This document shows, in pieces, positions 48,837-58,383 of a DNA stretch of 64,000 nucleotides. The stretch comes from CBDCUF01 sp965222525 (lineage in GTDB: Bacteria; Pseudomonadota; Alphaproteobacteria; Rickettsiales; UBA8987). Location: positions 2,046,001 to 2,110,000 of the forward strand of contig OZ244955.1 in the NCBI GenBank assembly GCA_965222525.1. The letters are read 5' to 3'. The position numbers and the translations under genes were made by a program. Under the pieces are notes generated by a model, which saw only the letters and a list, made by a program, of their open reading frames with translations, was not told where the DNA came from and made no database searches. The first letter of the stretch is position 1; the number at the start of each line of letters is the position of its first letter.

Positions 48837-49194
48837 AGTGCTTTCCACCTAGCTGTCTGGCTAAATACACCAACATATCACGATTTGGTAGGTGTTTAAT
48901 CATATTGAATGCTTCCAGTAAACTTGTGGCTCTAGGATCTTCCATCAATACGGTATTTGTTGGATCTTCGTAGAATGCCTTAATATCTACACCTAGAGTA
49001 GCTGCTATACAGTTCAGATCAGCAGCAGGAATTTGCACACGACCTTTTTCATATTTGCGGATTGAGGCATTTTCTATTTTTATCCCTTGCGTTTTCTCGA
49101 TTTTCTTGACTAAATTTCTTATCTTTAGCCCAGATTTAATTCTATAAAGCCGGATATTTTCGCCAATGTTTTTATTATCACGATCAGTAGTCAT
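48835..49194 (-). CDS. XRE-family transcriptional regulator
   Basis: 119 residues. NIGENIRLYRIKSGLKIRNLVKKIEKTQGIKIENASIRKYEKGRVQIP is an HTH with a long turn, followed by AADLNCIAATLGVDIKAF and a helical tail. A single-domain repressor at the right end of a prophage suggests control of nearby accessory genes. Ribosome site GGGAG upstream of ATG 49194. Confidence 0.8.
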   Translation of the reverse strand: MTTDRDNKNIGENIRLYRIKSGLKIRNLVKKIEKTQGIKIENASIRKYEKGRVQIPAADLNCIAATLGVDIKAFYEDPTNTVLMEDPRATSLLEAFNMIKHLPNRDMLVYLARQLGGKH

Positions 49195-49962
49195 CTCATT
49201 ACTCCCTTCGGTTGGTTAAAGAAAATGGTGTCAGGAAGTTAGCAAGATGAACAAAAGTGCATCTACAAGATATTTCCTTTACAGGTGTTATATTCTCTTG
49301 TCTTCCCGACTCGAAGGACAATGAGGTTGTCAGATTTATATCATAGACAAATTAATGCCGCTAGTATGTCGGGAGCGGTGAACCGCTTTTGTTAACGTTG
49401 CTACACGTCCTAAATCCATCAATGCATTGATTTTAAAGGAAATCAAGCAGTAGTTGAGTAGATAATGGTGGTTGCTACCATTTTGTTCTACGATATTAAA
49501 ACACACTTATGATAATCATAGGCTATCAAGCGTTCTGGCTCTTGACAAATGAACTGCCTATATATCATATTTATATCCTCCACTACCATGTACGCTACGT
49601 ACCGTTAGAGTAGAAGGAGTAATCGGAGCCGTCCTTAGTGACGGCTCTAGCCTTCTTGGCCTTGCCTTTTTTAATCAAATACTTATGTTTGCTATAGCCT
49701 TGTAGTCTGTGAAGCCCTGCGTGCCACGTGGTGCAGACTTAACAAAATCCTAGGATTTTCTGAGCTAGCAGCTATGAGGCCAGAAATTTATTTATTAGAG
49801 TAGTAGGGTTGTATATATTGATAAATGAAGAATGCCTCTCTTTTTCAAACCGTCACTAGTAGTGTGCGTGACTTTACCTTCAAGTCTAGGGAAGAGGGGC
49901 GCTTATCTTAGATAAAAACCACAGTCCATAATACCAAGAATACAGGAAATAGAAAATAAAAA
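49195..49962. other. long non-coding gap with hairpins
   Basis: No convincing frame on either strand. A stable hairpin GAGCCGTC-CTTAGT-GACGGCTC lies at about 49626-49647, followed by a T-rich stretch (GCCTTTTTTAATC), so a small RNA that ends near 49675 is possible. Other stretches (GCGTGCCACGTGGTGCAGACTT at about 49720) are also self-complementary. No repeats typical of CRISPR or type III toxin-antitoxin RNA were seen. Confidence 0.4.
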
Positions 49963-50499
49963 ATGCAATGGGTTTCTTTTCAATATAAAGGAGAAGTATT
50001 TGATTTAAGTCATCTTCACCCTTTTGAGTTCACACTTATACAAGAAGCAAAAAATAATAAGCCAGAAAGAAAATATTATTTTGATGTAATTTTTAGTATC
50101 CATTGTTTTTCTCGAAAAAAATTAGATGATGAAATTGTAGAAGAAGGTTTGCTATATAGTGATAGTAGAGAAACAAGAATTTTCAGCTTTGAGAGATATA
50201 ATTTATCCAAAAATCTGCCTGAGATTATTAAATCGTTAAAAGATAGAAAATGTTACCATACGTCGCATGGCAACTATTTTATTGTTGAGATGGTTAATGA
50301 CGAAGGAAATCTGCAAGAGTATGAAATATATTTTACGGTATCAAAATCCAATAAAAAGGGACGTATAAACTTATACGTTCAAAGCGCATATATTAGAGAT
50401 GAAACTCATGCTTTGCGTAGGAAAAAGAGAAAGCCAATACGATTTACAATTATAGCGCATAACACTTATATAAATAAGGAAATTAAGACTCCAATATAA
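49963..50499 (+). CDS. uncharacterised accessory-region protein
   Basis: 178 residues: MQWVSFQYKGEVFDLSHLHPFEF, YYFDVIFSIHCFSRKKLDDE, LLYSDSRETRIFSFERYNLSKNLPEIIKSL, KCYHTSHGNYFIVE and the basic end. I recall similar proteins (DLSHLHPF...V.FS.HCF...R) in mobile or variable regions of many proteobacteria, without known function. It is AT-rich, preceded by a long non-coding gap and followed by a strong terminator. It lies just inside the right end of the prophage, where defence or other cargo is often found. Confidence 0.65.
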   Translation: MQWVSFQYKGEVFDLSHLHPFEFTLIQEAKNNKPERKYYFDVIFSIHCFSRKKLDDEIVEEGLLYSDSRETRIFSFERYNLSKNLPEIIKSLKDRKCYHTSHGNYFIVEMVNDEGNLQEYEIYFTVSKSNKKGRINLYVQSAYIRDETHALRRKKRKPIRFTIIAHNTYINKEIKTPI

Positions 50500-50501
50500 A
50501 A

Positions 50502-50522
50502 AAGCCCCTAAGAAGGGGCTTT
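50502..50522 (+). terminator. terminator after the 49963 gene
   Basis: AAGCCCC (50502-50508) and GGGGCTT (50515-50521) form a compact hairpin; the 3' side then runs TTAAAAAG. The bases from 50523 to 50875 show no gene; ATTCTTACTCTTGGGTAAGAA at 50547 is a weak hairpin. Confidence 0.8.
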
Positions 50523-50875
50523 AAAAAGTAATCGGAACCTCTTGAATATTCTTACTCTTGGGTAAGAACCGAAAACGGCGGGATAAGTGCTAGCTTAAAA
50601 AGCTTTCCGTTTATACACCTAACTGAGCTCATTATAGCCATATTTTACTCAAATAGCAAGTGTAATCATTCAAAAGCAGCCTCCAGGCCGATTTTCTACA
50701 GTAATGACTGATTTTTATAAATATTTTGTATTTTAGACAAACACAAAATATCACCAATATGGCGTAAATTTTTTCAAAGTGAGGATATAGCTAGGATTTG
50801 GGTTCCACATTTACTTTTTGTAAAATCGAAGTTGGCTGTAGCAGCGGATTTGGGTATTGATGAGTGGGTGTGGAT

Positions 50876-51175
<300 letters not shown>

Positions 51176-51330
51176 AAAAAGCGCAAGTACCTGCCAACAG
51201 AATGAAAGGTAAGCTTTTAGACGTGAGTGAACAGCCACCGTCTAAAAGACGGCGGCTTCCTGTTACGGCTAAAAGCCAGATTGATCCTCCATTAGAAGGA
51301 TTACACTACGGTAAAATCATCGGCCGGAGT
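51176..51330 (+). ncRNA. possible omega-RNA (HEARO)-like segment, copy 2
   Basis: Starts exactly where the truncated integrase ends. It contains GTGAGTGAACAGCC, the strong hairpin CCACCGTC-TAAAA-GACGGCGG (51235-51255), TTCCTGTTACGGCTAAAAG and GATTGATCCTCCATTAGAAG followed by GATTACACTACGG. The order resembles the IscB-associated omega-RNA as I remember it. In such elements the guide lies at the element edge, which would here be the integrase DNA. No IscB gene is present downstream (51330-51411). Treat as a hypothesis. Confidence 0.4.
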
Positions 51331-51411
51331 AGGCGGCTCCTGAGTCCTGATATTCTCCCTCCACACATCATCCGTAATATTACCACTGGTCGCAAACCAA
51401 TAACACCTATC

Positions 51412-51573
51412 TCATAAATACCGTCTCCAATAGCGGTTCCTCAAATGGCTGAATTCTTTTAACAGCCTGTGTAAACTCTTCCCTTTCATACAATGCTTAA
51501 CCTTATCGTAAAGTTGCCGTAAGGTTGCAGCATCACGACCGCCCGGATAGGATATCTCTAATTGTACTTGCAT
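51412..51573 (-). CDS. possible 53-residue ORF
   Basis: MQVQLEISYPGGRDAATLRQLYDKVKHCMKGKSLHRLLKEF and a basic end. No recognised family and no convincing ribosome site. It could be a fragment of a transposon gene associated with the element to its left. Confidence 0.25.
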   Translation of the reverse strand: MQVQLEISYPGGRDAATLRQLYDKVKHCMKGKSLHRLLKEFSHLRNRYWRRYL

Positions 51574-51666
51574 GTTTCTACGCAAAAACCCTTGATTTTA
51601 CCTTAATTTTTAGTTAAAATAGTGGTGTGTTATGGTTAAATTATAACCATTCTTAATTAAGGTATA

Positions 51667-51981
51667 ATGCTGATTTCTTCCGACATAGCTATAAATGCAA
51701 ATATATTTGCGGCCAGAACTGCCCGTATATCGGGGGTTAAAGGTACAAAACCCGCGCAAAATCAGCCGCATTCGCCTAATTCTCCACTGTTTTCACCTGC
51801 CGGTGACAGGGCTGCTGCAAAACACACAAAAACTGTCAAAAAACACACTCATGTGGTAATTTCAGGAGATGCAACAGATGAAGTGACGCACAAAACCATG
51901 CAGGCCTTCAAAGCCACGGAATCGCTACTGACAATCAACCTCCACCCCCGCGCCGAAAACGGTTTCTCTTTTCTGGTGTAA
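51667..51981 (+). CDS. unknown protein next to scoB
   Basis: 104 residues. N-terminal ISSDIAINANIFAARTARISGVKG, then a Pro/Ser/Asn-rich middle, a Lys/His-rich stretch (AAAKHTKTVKKHTHVVISGDATDE) and LLTINLHPRAENGFSFLV at the end. No known domain or signal peptide. The start lies 3 bases after GGTATA with no good ribosome site. Convergent with scoB (stop 51985). Confidence 0.45.
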   Translation: MLISSDIAINANIFAARTARISGVKGTKPAQNQPHSPNSPLFSPAGDRAAAKHTKTVKKHTHVVISGDATDEVTHKTMQAFKATESLLTINLHPRAENGFSFLV

Positions 51982-51984
51982 TTT

Positions 51985-52644
51985 CTAGGCAGAAGCTTTT
52001 TTGCCCATATTATCGGAAACACTAAACTCAGCTTCGGTCCTGGAGCGGATTTCGTCTATGCTGGTGTCGGGTGAGTGGTCGGAAAGGGTCATTCCGTCCG
52101 GGGTTATATCGAACACTGCCAGTTCGGTTATAACACGGTCGACAACCTTTTTTCCGGTGAGTGGCAGTTTGCATTCCTTTAATATCTTCGGGGAGCCATC
52201 CTTGGCGGTATGGGTCTGCAATACCACAACCCGCTTGACTCCGGCAACCAGATCCATAGCACCGCCAGGCCCTTTCACCATCTTGCCGGGAATCATCCAG
52301 TTAGCCAGATCACCCTCCTGCGACACCTCCAGCGCACCCAGGATGGATAAATCAATATGCCCGCCGCGAATCATACCAAATGAAGTTGCGCTGTCAAAGA
52401 AGCTGCTTTCAGGAAGGGCAGTAATAGTCTGTTTGCCGGCATTTATTAAATCGGGGTCGATTTCATCCTCGGTCGGAAACGGCCCCATACCAAGCATCCC
52501 GTTCTCACTTTGCAATGTTACCTTAACCCCTTCCGGTATATAATTGGCCACCAGGGTCGGCATCCCTATACCAAGGTTTACATAACAACCGTCGAAAAAC
52601 TCGGTTGCCGCAATTTTACACATATCTTCCTTCGACCAGGGCAT
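51985..52644 (-). CDS. scoB: 3-oxoacid CoA-transferase subunit B
   Basis: Transfers CoA from succinyl-CoA to acetoacetate (ketone body use) or a similar acid. Family marks are YVNLGIGMPTLVANYIP and the catalytic Glu in SENGMLGMGPFP (about residue 47), then GGHIDLSILGALEVSQEGDLANWMIPGKMVKGPGGAMDLV. 219 residues is the normal size. Its ATG at 52644 directly abuts the scoA stop (TAA at 52645), so the two subunits are cotranslated. Confidence 0.93.
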   Translation of the reverse strand: MPWSKEDMCKIAATEFFDGCYVNLGIGMPTLVANYIPEGVKVTLQSENGMLGMGPFPTEDEIDPDLINAGKQTITALPESSFFDSATSFGMIRGGHIDLSILGALEVSQEGDLANWMIPGKMVKGPGGAMDLVAGVKRVVVLQTHTAKDGSPKILKECKLPLTGKKVVDRVITELAVFDITPDGMTLSDHSPDTSIDEIRSRTEAEFSVSDNMGKKASA

Positions 52645-53346
52645 TTACGCTGCCTCCCTTGTTGTACGCTGCTCGATGCGCTTTTCAAACGCTTCCCCCC
52701 TGAACAAACGCTGGACAAATATCCCGGGCGTATGGATATCATCCGGCGGTAATTCGCCTACCTCAACGATTTCCTCAACTTCCGCTACCGTCACATCCGC
52801 TGCACTGGCCATCATCGGGTTGAAATTACGTGCAGTCTTGCGGTAAACCAGATTACCCGCCGCATCCCCCTTCCACGCCTTGATTATCGCAATATCGCCG
52901 AACAGGCCGGTTTCCATTACATAATCCTCACCGTTGAACTGGCGGGTTTCCTTGCCTTCCGCAAGGTTGGTTCCGAATGCTGTTTTGGTATAAAATGCCG
53001 GAATACCTGCTCCGCCAGCGCGAATACGCTCGGCAAGTGTCCCCTGCGGGTTAAGTTCAAGCTCTAAATCGCCATCAAGATATTGCTTTTCAAAGATTTT
53101 ATTCTCACCAACATATGACGAAACCATCTTTTTAATCTGCCGTGTCTGCAGCAATAAACCCAGACCGAAATCATCTACCCCTGCATTGTTGCTGACTACG
53201 GTAAGCCCCTTCACACCGGAATCATGAATTGCGTTGATACAATGCTCCGGAATACCGCACAGGCCAAACCCGCCTGCCATAACCATCAGGTTATCCTTGA
53301 GCAATCCGTCAAGCGCTGCCTTCGCATCCGAATAAATTTTCTGCAT
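52645..53346 (-). CDS. scoA: 3-oxoacid CoA-transferase subunit A
   Basis: Alpha subunit of the same enzyme. GGFGLCGIPEHCINAI, then TVVSNNAGVDDFGLGLLL and IKKMVSSYVGENKIFEKQYLDGDLELELNPQGTLAERIRAGGAGIPAFYTKTAFGT are typical. 233 residues, complete. It is the first gene of the pair, divergent from miaB with an 83-base gap. Confidence 0.93.
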   Translation of the reverse strand: MQKIYSDAKAALDGLLKDNLMVMAGGFGLCGIPEHCINAIHDSGVKGLTVVSNNAGVDDFGLGLLLQTRQIKKMVSSYVGENKIFEKQYLDGDLELELNPQGTLAERIRAGGAGIPAFYTKTAFGTNLAEGKETRQFNGEDYVMETGLFGDIAIIKAWKGDAAGNLVYRKTARNFNPMMASAADVTVAEVEEIVEVGELPPDDIHTPGIFVQRLFRGEAFEKRIEQRTTREAA

Positions 53347-53429
53347 GGCACACAGCTACCTTATATCTAAAAATATTTCCAGTGTTTTTTCTGTGGTATT
53401 TTGGGAAGAACTCAATAAACTGGCGCAAC

Positions 53430-54779
53430 ATGAGCAATAGCAGGCAAAAATTATATATCAAAACCTATGGTTGCCAGATGAATTTTTATGATTCGGGGCG
53501 TATGCAGGATATGCTTGTGCCGCTTGGATTTGAGCTGTCGGACGAGGTTGCGGGGGCGAATCTGGTGATACTTAATACATGCCATATCCGTGAGAAGGCG
53601 GCGGAGAAAGTATATTCCGAGCTTGGCCTTATCAGGAAAGAAAAGGAACGAATGCGTGCCGAGGGGCATAGTATGGTTATTGCCGTAGCGGGATGTGTGG
53701 CGCAGGCGGAGGGTAAGGAAATCAGGGCACGGGCGCCGTTCGTGGATATAGTGGTCGGACCGCAGGCATATCAGCGCCTGCCGGAGATGGTTGCAAATGC
53801 TAATAAAGTCAGGGCTAACGATAATACAGAACTGGATTTTGCCGCTGATGAGAAATTTGATCTTTTGCCTGAAGAGTCACAGTCACAGGGTGCTTCCGCA
53901 TTTCTGACCATACAGGAGGGGTGTGACAAATTCTGCACATTCTGCGTTGTGCCATATACGCGTGGGGCGGAATATTCGCGGCCTGCGGCGGAAATATTGG
54001 CGGAGGCGGAGCGACTGGTTGCGCAGGGTGCAAAGGAAATTTACCTTCTGGGACAGAATGTTAATGCGTATCATGGAGCGGGGGAGAGGAGTGATATATG
54101 GAATCTGGCACGGCTTATAAGGCGGGTTGCGGAGTTGGATGGAGTTGAACGAATCCGCTACAGCACATCACATCCGCGTGATATGGATGATGATTTGATT
54201 GCCGCGCATGGTGATGTTGAAAAGCTTATGCCGTTTTTGCACCTGCCTGTTCAATCCGGTTCTGATCGTGTACTTGAGATGATGAACCGCAAGCATAATG
54301 CGGATTTTTACCGTGGTATTCTCAGCCGGTTGCGAAAAGCGCGCCCCGATATGGCGTTTTCATCAGATTTTATTGTTGGTTTTCCGGGGGAGACTGATGA
54401 GGATTTTCGGGATACCATGCGGTTGGTGGAAGATGTGGGATATGCTTCGGCCTATTCGTTTAAATATAGCCCTCGGCCTGGGACTCCGGCGGCAGTGAAG
54501 GAAAATATTGTGCCTGAGGAAGTAAAATCGCAGCGACTGACAGAATTGCAGGAGTTACTTAACCGGCAGCAAAAGGGATTTAATCAGGGCTGTGCAGGTC
54601 GGATTATGCCGGTTCTGCTAGACCGCAAGGGGAAATATGACGGGCAGCTCGTCGGCCGCAGCCCCTACATGCAGGCAGTTCATGTTATGAATGCCGAGAA
54701 GCATTTCGGGCAAATTGTTAATATAAAAATCACCGAAATCCACAGCAACAGCCTGACCGGAGAGGTGTACCACTCTTAA
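53430..54779 (+). CDS. miaB: tRNA-2-methylthio-N6-dimethylallyladenosine synthase
   Basis: Radical-SAM methylthiotransferase that modifies A37 of tRNAs reading UNN codons. The start ATG 53430 gives MSNSRQKLYIKTYGCQMNFYDSGRM, with the first auxiliary cluster Cys (YGCQMN, then NTCHIREKA and AVAGCVAQAEG). The radical SAM CxxxCxxC lies in GCDKFCTFCVVPYTRGAEYSRP at about residue 164. The TRAM domain is at the end. 449 residues, complete. The frame extends upstream to 53382 without a good start. Confidence 0.95.
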   Translation: MSNSRQKLYIKTYGCQMNFYDSGRMQDMLVPLGFELSDEVAGANLVILNTCHIREKAAEKVYSELGLIRKEKERMRAEGHSMVIAVAGCVAQAEGKEIRARAPFVDIVVGPQAYQRLPEMVANANKVRANDNTELDFAADEKFDLLPEESQSQGASAFLTIQEGCDKFCTFCVVPYTRGAEYSRPAAEILAEAERLVAQGAKEIYLLGQNVNAYHGAGERSDIWNLARLIRRVAELDGVERIRYSTSHPRDMDDDLIAAHGDVEKLMPFLHLPVQSGSDRVLEMMNRKHNADFYRGILSRLRKARPDMAFSSDFIVGFPGETDEDFRDTMRLVEDVGYASAYSFKYSPRPGTPAAVKENIVPEEVKSQRLTELQELLNRQQKGFNQGCAGRIMPVLLDRKGKYDGQLVGRSPYMQAVHVMNAEKHFGQIVNIKITEIHSNSLTGEVYHS

Positions 54780-54840
54780 AAAAATAAGCAATAAAATACT
54801 AGACCCCATACAACTTATTTTCTAGGATAACAATATTAAG

Positions 54841-56913
54841 CTATTGCAATTCACTTGAATAATTCATGGGAAATAGTGTGAGTGCCTGTTTGACGATGTT
54901 TTCTGCTGTTATGCCGAAATGGTTGTATAAATTGCCGGCGGGGGCGGAGGCGCCGAAGCCGGACATGCCGATAAATACTCCGTCCTTTCCCAGATATTCA
55001 CTCCAGCCGAATGGGGAAGCGGCTTCTATTCCTATGCGGATGCTGATTTTATCAGGGTTTCCGAGTACCTTTTCCTTATATTCTGCGCTTTGCCGGTCAA
55101 AAAGTTCGAAACACGGAATGGATACGACCCGCGCACTGATTTTATGTTCCTCCTTCAGTATCTTTTGCGCTTCCAGGGCAAGACTGACTTCCGAGCCGGT
55201 TGCAATCAACGCTATATGTTCTCCGCCATCTCCTTCAGACAAAACATACCCACCTTTTGCGCAAAGATTTTCGTCGTTAAACTCCTTGCGCACGGCAGGC
55301 AGGGATTGCCGCGACAATACCAGCATTGAGGGCACATCACGGGTTTCCACAGCCAACTGCCAGCATTCCAGTGTTTCAGTTGCATCGGCAGGACGGAACA
55401 CATTCACCCCCGGCATCGCACGCATTGCCGCAAGATGTTCTACCGGTTGATGGGTAGGGCCATCCTCACCAAGACCGATTGAATCATGCGTCATTACATA
55501 AATCACATGCTGCTTCATCAGCGCCGCCAGCCGAATCGCAGGACGGCAGTAATCGGTGAATACAAAGAAAGTCCCGCCATATGGAATCAGCCCGCCATGC
55601 AGCGCCATACCATTCATCGCCGCGCACATCGCATGTTCGCGCACACCGTAATAAATATAGCTGCCGGAAAAATCATCCCGCGAAACCGGGGACATATCCG
55701 CAGTTTTGGTGAGGTTGGAGCCGGTTAAATCTGCCGATCCGCCTACCAGTTCAGGGATAGCGGTAGTCAGCACTTCCAGGGCGCGTCCGGAAGATTTACG
55801 GGTAGCTTCTTTCGGTTGCTCATTGGCCAGTTTCTGCTTGAATTCAAGCACAACATCGCTAACACCGGCAGGCAACTCACCCGACAACACACGGTTGAAC
55901 TCCATAACCTTCTTATGTCCGGCTTCAAACGGGTCGACACATTCGGTATCTGTACACTCAATATCAACCTGCCTGATTTTCTCCTGCCACCGGCGGCATG
56001 CCTCAACCCCGCGATTACCAACTGCGCGCCAGGCATTACGGATACTATCAGGGATAACAAAAGGCGTATCCTTCCAGCCCAGATTATTACGTGCACCGGC
56101 GATTTCAGCCTCTCCAAGCGGCGCACCATGGCTTGCGGATGTTCCTGCTTTTGTTGGCGCTCCCCTGGCTATCGTAGTATGACAGGCGATTAGCGAAGGC
56201 TGCCCGGATTCCTTTGCCGATGCGATGGCCTCACGGATTTCATCGGGGGAATGGCCGCCGATTGCCTGTACATGCCAGCCGCAGGCCTTGAAACGTGCGC
56301 ACTGGTCATCCGAAACCGTCAAATCAGTCGAACCGTCAATCGAAATTTTATTGTCATCAAACAGGACAATCAGTTTACCAAGCTGCAAATGTCCGGCCAG
56401 TGAAATGGCTTCATGGCTTATACCCTCCATCAAACAGCCATCACCGGCGATTACATACGTATAATGGTCGACCAGATCACCACCATAGCGTGCATTCAGC
56501 ATACGTTCAGCCAGTGCCATACCTACCGCATTACCAAGCCCCTGTCCGAGCGGGCCGGTGGTGGTCTCGATTCCACCCCCTTCGCCATATTCAGGATGAC
56601 CGGCGGTTTTCGCACCTAACTGGCGAAAATTCTTCAGCTCTTCAATCGGGAAATCCTTATATCCTGTAAGATGCAGTAAGGAATATAGCAGCATTGAACC
56701 ATGTCCCGCCGAAAGTACAAAACGGTCACGGTTAGGCCAGTCAGGATGCTCCGGGTCAAATTTCAGGAATTCGGCAAACAGGACAGTCGCAACATCCGCC
56801 ATCCCCATAGGCATACCGGGATGGCCGGATTTGGCCGCTTCCACCGCATCCATCGACAGCACGCGGATAGCATTGGCCATTTCCTCAAATGTCGCTTTGC
56901 CTACGTAATACAT
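54841..56913 (-). CDS. tkt: transketolase
   Basis: Thiamine diphosphate enzyme of the non-oxidative pentose phosphate pathway. Seen: MDAVEAAKSGHPGMPMGMADV, the TPP motif GDGCLMEGISHEAISLAGHLQLGKLIVLFDDN, the Pyr domain VREHAMCAAMNGMALHG and DSIGLGEDGPTHQPVEHLAAMRAMPG. 690 residues, slightly above the average, complete. Faces miaB tail to tail. A repeat element lies 76 bases upstream of its start. Confidence 0.95.
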   Translation of the reverse strand: MYYVGKATFEEMANAIRVLSMDAVEAAKSGHPGMPMGMADVATVLFAEFLKFDPEHPDWPNRDRFVLSAGHGSMLLYSLLHLTGYKDFPIEELKNFRQLGAKTAGHPEYGEGGGIETTTGPLGQGLGNAVGMALAERMLNARYGGDLVDHYTYVIAGDGCLMEGISHEAISLAGHLQLGKLIVLFDDNKISIDGSTDLTVSDDQCARFKACGWHVQAIGGHSPDEIREAIASAKESGQPSLIACHTTIARGAPTKAGTSASHGAPLGEAEIAGARNNLGWKDTPFVIPDSIRNAWRAVGNRGVEACRRWQEKIRQVDIECTDTECVDPFEAGHKKVMEFNRVLSGELPAGVSDVVLEFKQKLANEQPKEATRKSSGRALEVLTTAIPELVGGSADLTGSNLTKTADMSPVSRDDFSGSYIYYGVREHAMCAAMNGMALHGGLIPYGGTFFVFTDYCRPAIRLAALMKQHVIYVMTHDSIGLGEDGPTHQPVEHLAAMRAMPGVNVFRPADATETLECWQLAVETRDVPSMLVLSRQSLPAVRKEFNDENLCAKGGYVLSEGDGGEHIALIATGSEVSLALEAQKILKEEHKISARVVSIPCFELFDRQSAEYKEKVLGNPDKISIRIGIEAASPFGWSEYLGKDGVFIGMSGFGASAPAGNLYNHFGITAENIVKQALTLFPMNYSSELQ

Positions 56914-56989
56914 ATGTTTGTATAGCGAATAACTGCCCGCGGTATAGCTGATATGCTTTTACAAAACAAGAGAGGATTTTCTGAGTATT

Positions 56990-57178
56990 CTGTCACCCCG
57001 GATGGTTGTTTTCTCCAAATTTTTAATTTGGTTAGAAAGCACCATTCCCGGGTTATAGGTAAAAGCACGTGATTGCGTAAATAACCCCGAGAACGCTATT
57101 TTCTGACTGAATCACCCACCTTCGCTAAAGCTTCGGTGGACAAGAAGATTCAGAGAAAATATGCGTCCAGGGTGACAG
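56990..57178. repeat. palindromic element, family B copy 1
   Basis: 189 bases, CTGTCACCCCGGATGG...GCGTCCAGGGTGACAG, with inner segments ATAACCCCGAGAACGCTATTTTCTGACTG and CAGAGAAAATATGCGTCC. A second copy at 60573-60716 shares ends and the inner ATAACCCCGAGAACGCTATTTTC. It lies between tkt and the DUF2063 gene; the gap has nothing else. Confidence 0.85.
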
Positions 57179-57189
57179 TGTTATGAACC

Positions 57190-57957
57190 TTACCCCACTG
57201 AAAAACCACTAAAAATACCACCGCTAATATATTTCTGCATGTGTAATGCCAGGTCAAACTCCTCGTCTATCGCAGTGGCGGCCTCATATGCAGTATAAAA
57301 ACTTTGTTCATCTTTCAGGCTACGCAAAAACGCCAGTTCTGCTGGAGTAATCTCCAGTATTTCCACTCGCATTTCCGGGCGGGCGAGCATAATATCGACA
57401 CCACTTTCCCTTGTAATATCCAGTTCTTCCTCATTACCATCCTGGCTGACCTGCCATATTTTATGTACAGGATATTTGGAAGAAAGAAAATATACCGACG
57501 GATGAAATGTGAAGTGCAGGTTGAAATATTTTTCCTGTGGCACCTCCGCAATGGACTGCTGGTCAATAATTTCCGCCTTTTCAGCAATGCTGCTCAGATG
57601 AAACAGCCACTCCAGCTTTGCAACATCGGGAAAATACGGATAACCTTGTGCTGGCGGGAAATTTGCCAGAAAATCTGCAAACTCCCCGCCATAATCATCA
57701 AGATTACCGCTAACCGGCTTGTGCTGCTCAATATATTTTAGACAGGCAAATTTGAAGAAATCCTCCCCGACCAGCTTCTCCATTACAGGATACGTCAATT
57801 GCATTGCATGGGTAATCCCGCCGATAGTGTTATTTCGATAAATCCCCATCAGGGCCGTAGCTGGCAGTTTACCAGTATTCAGCATATCCGCCATTATACC
57901 GGCATTATCCTCCAACACCGACCTGACAAAATTCTCCTGTAATTCCCTGAGTTTCAT
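57190..57957 (-). CDS. DUF2063 (HvfC/BufC-like) protein
   Basis: 255 residues from MKLRELQENFVRSVLEDN (ATG 57957). The N-terminal half (MGIYRNNTIGGITHAMQLTYPVMEKLVGEDFFKFACLKYIEQHKPVSGNLDDYGGEFADFL) is the DUF2063 helical bundle. The C-terminal half (YPYFPDVAKLEWLFHLSSIAEKAE, FHPSVYFLSSKYPVHKIW) is its usual companion. In most genomes it is next to a DUF692 gene in copper or gold-responsive and RiPP-like clusters; no DUF692 gene is here. Confidence 0.85.
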   Translation of the reverse strand: MKLRELQENFVRSVLEDNAGIMADMLNTGKLPATALMGIYRNNTIGGITHAMQLTYPVMEKLVGEDFFKFACLKYIEQHKPVSGNLDDYGGEFADFLANFPPAQGYPYFPDVAKLEWLFHLSSIAEKAEIIDQQSIAEVPQEKYFNLHFTFHPSVYFLSSKYPVHKIWQVSQDGNEEELDITRESGVDIMLARPEMRVEILEITPAELAFLRSLKDEQSFYTAYEAATAIDEEFDLALHMQKYISGGIFSGFSVG

Positions 57958-58130
57958 AACAGTATCATTGAATAGCAAAGCGTATATTGTTATTGGTATA
58001 TGAGCAATATTTTTATATGGTGTCATCCCAGAAGCTATATTTTCTCTGCATCTTCGATGCAGCTAGAAAATAAGCTATGTGGGATCCAGATGATAGATGA
58101 TGGATTATAGATGATAGAGGGCGAGTATTT

Positions 58131-58239
58131 GTCATGCTGAACTCGTTTCAGCATCCATTCCTCCATTTGCCGTAGAGTTTGTTGATAAATCGATCCCGAA
58201 AGAATACCGAATCAAGTTCAGCACATGGTTCGGGATGAC
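58131..58239. repeat. palindromic element, family C copy 2
   Basis: GTCATGCTGAACTCGTTTCAGCATCC at the left and GGTTCGGGATGACA at the right, with an internal GAACTTGATTC stretch on the other strand. It is related to the elements at 10615 and 61856. The surrounding 57958-58383 gap also holds simple direct repeats (ATGATAGATGATGGATTATAG; CAACTTCCAACTTCCATC) and no gene. Confidence 0.7.
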
Positions 58240-58383
58240 AACTTCCAACTTCCATCTTCCATAATCTATCATCCATTATCCACTGCTGGATTCCACATCG
58301 TAAGACTCCTAAACGGAAAATCAGAGATTTTCCTACTCGTCTAACGTCTGGAATGACACCCGTAAAATTCACAAAATCATCAT

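Noticed and set aside
49195..49962. CRISPR array or type III toxin-antitoxin repeats
   Set aside because: No regularly spaced direct repeats; only isolated hairpins.
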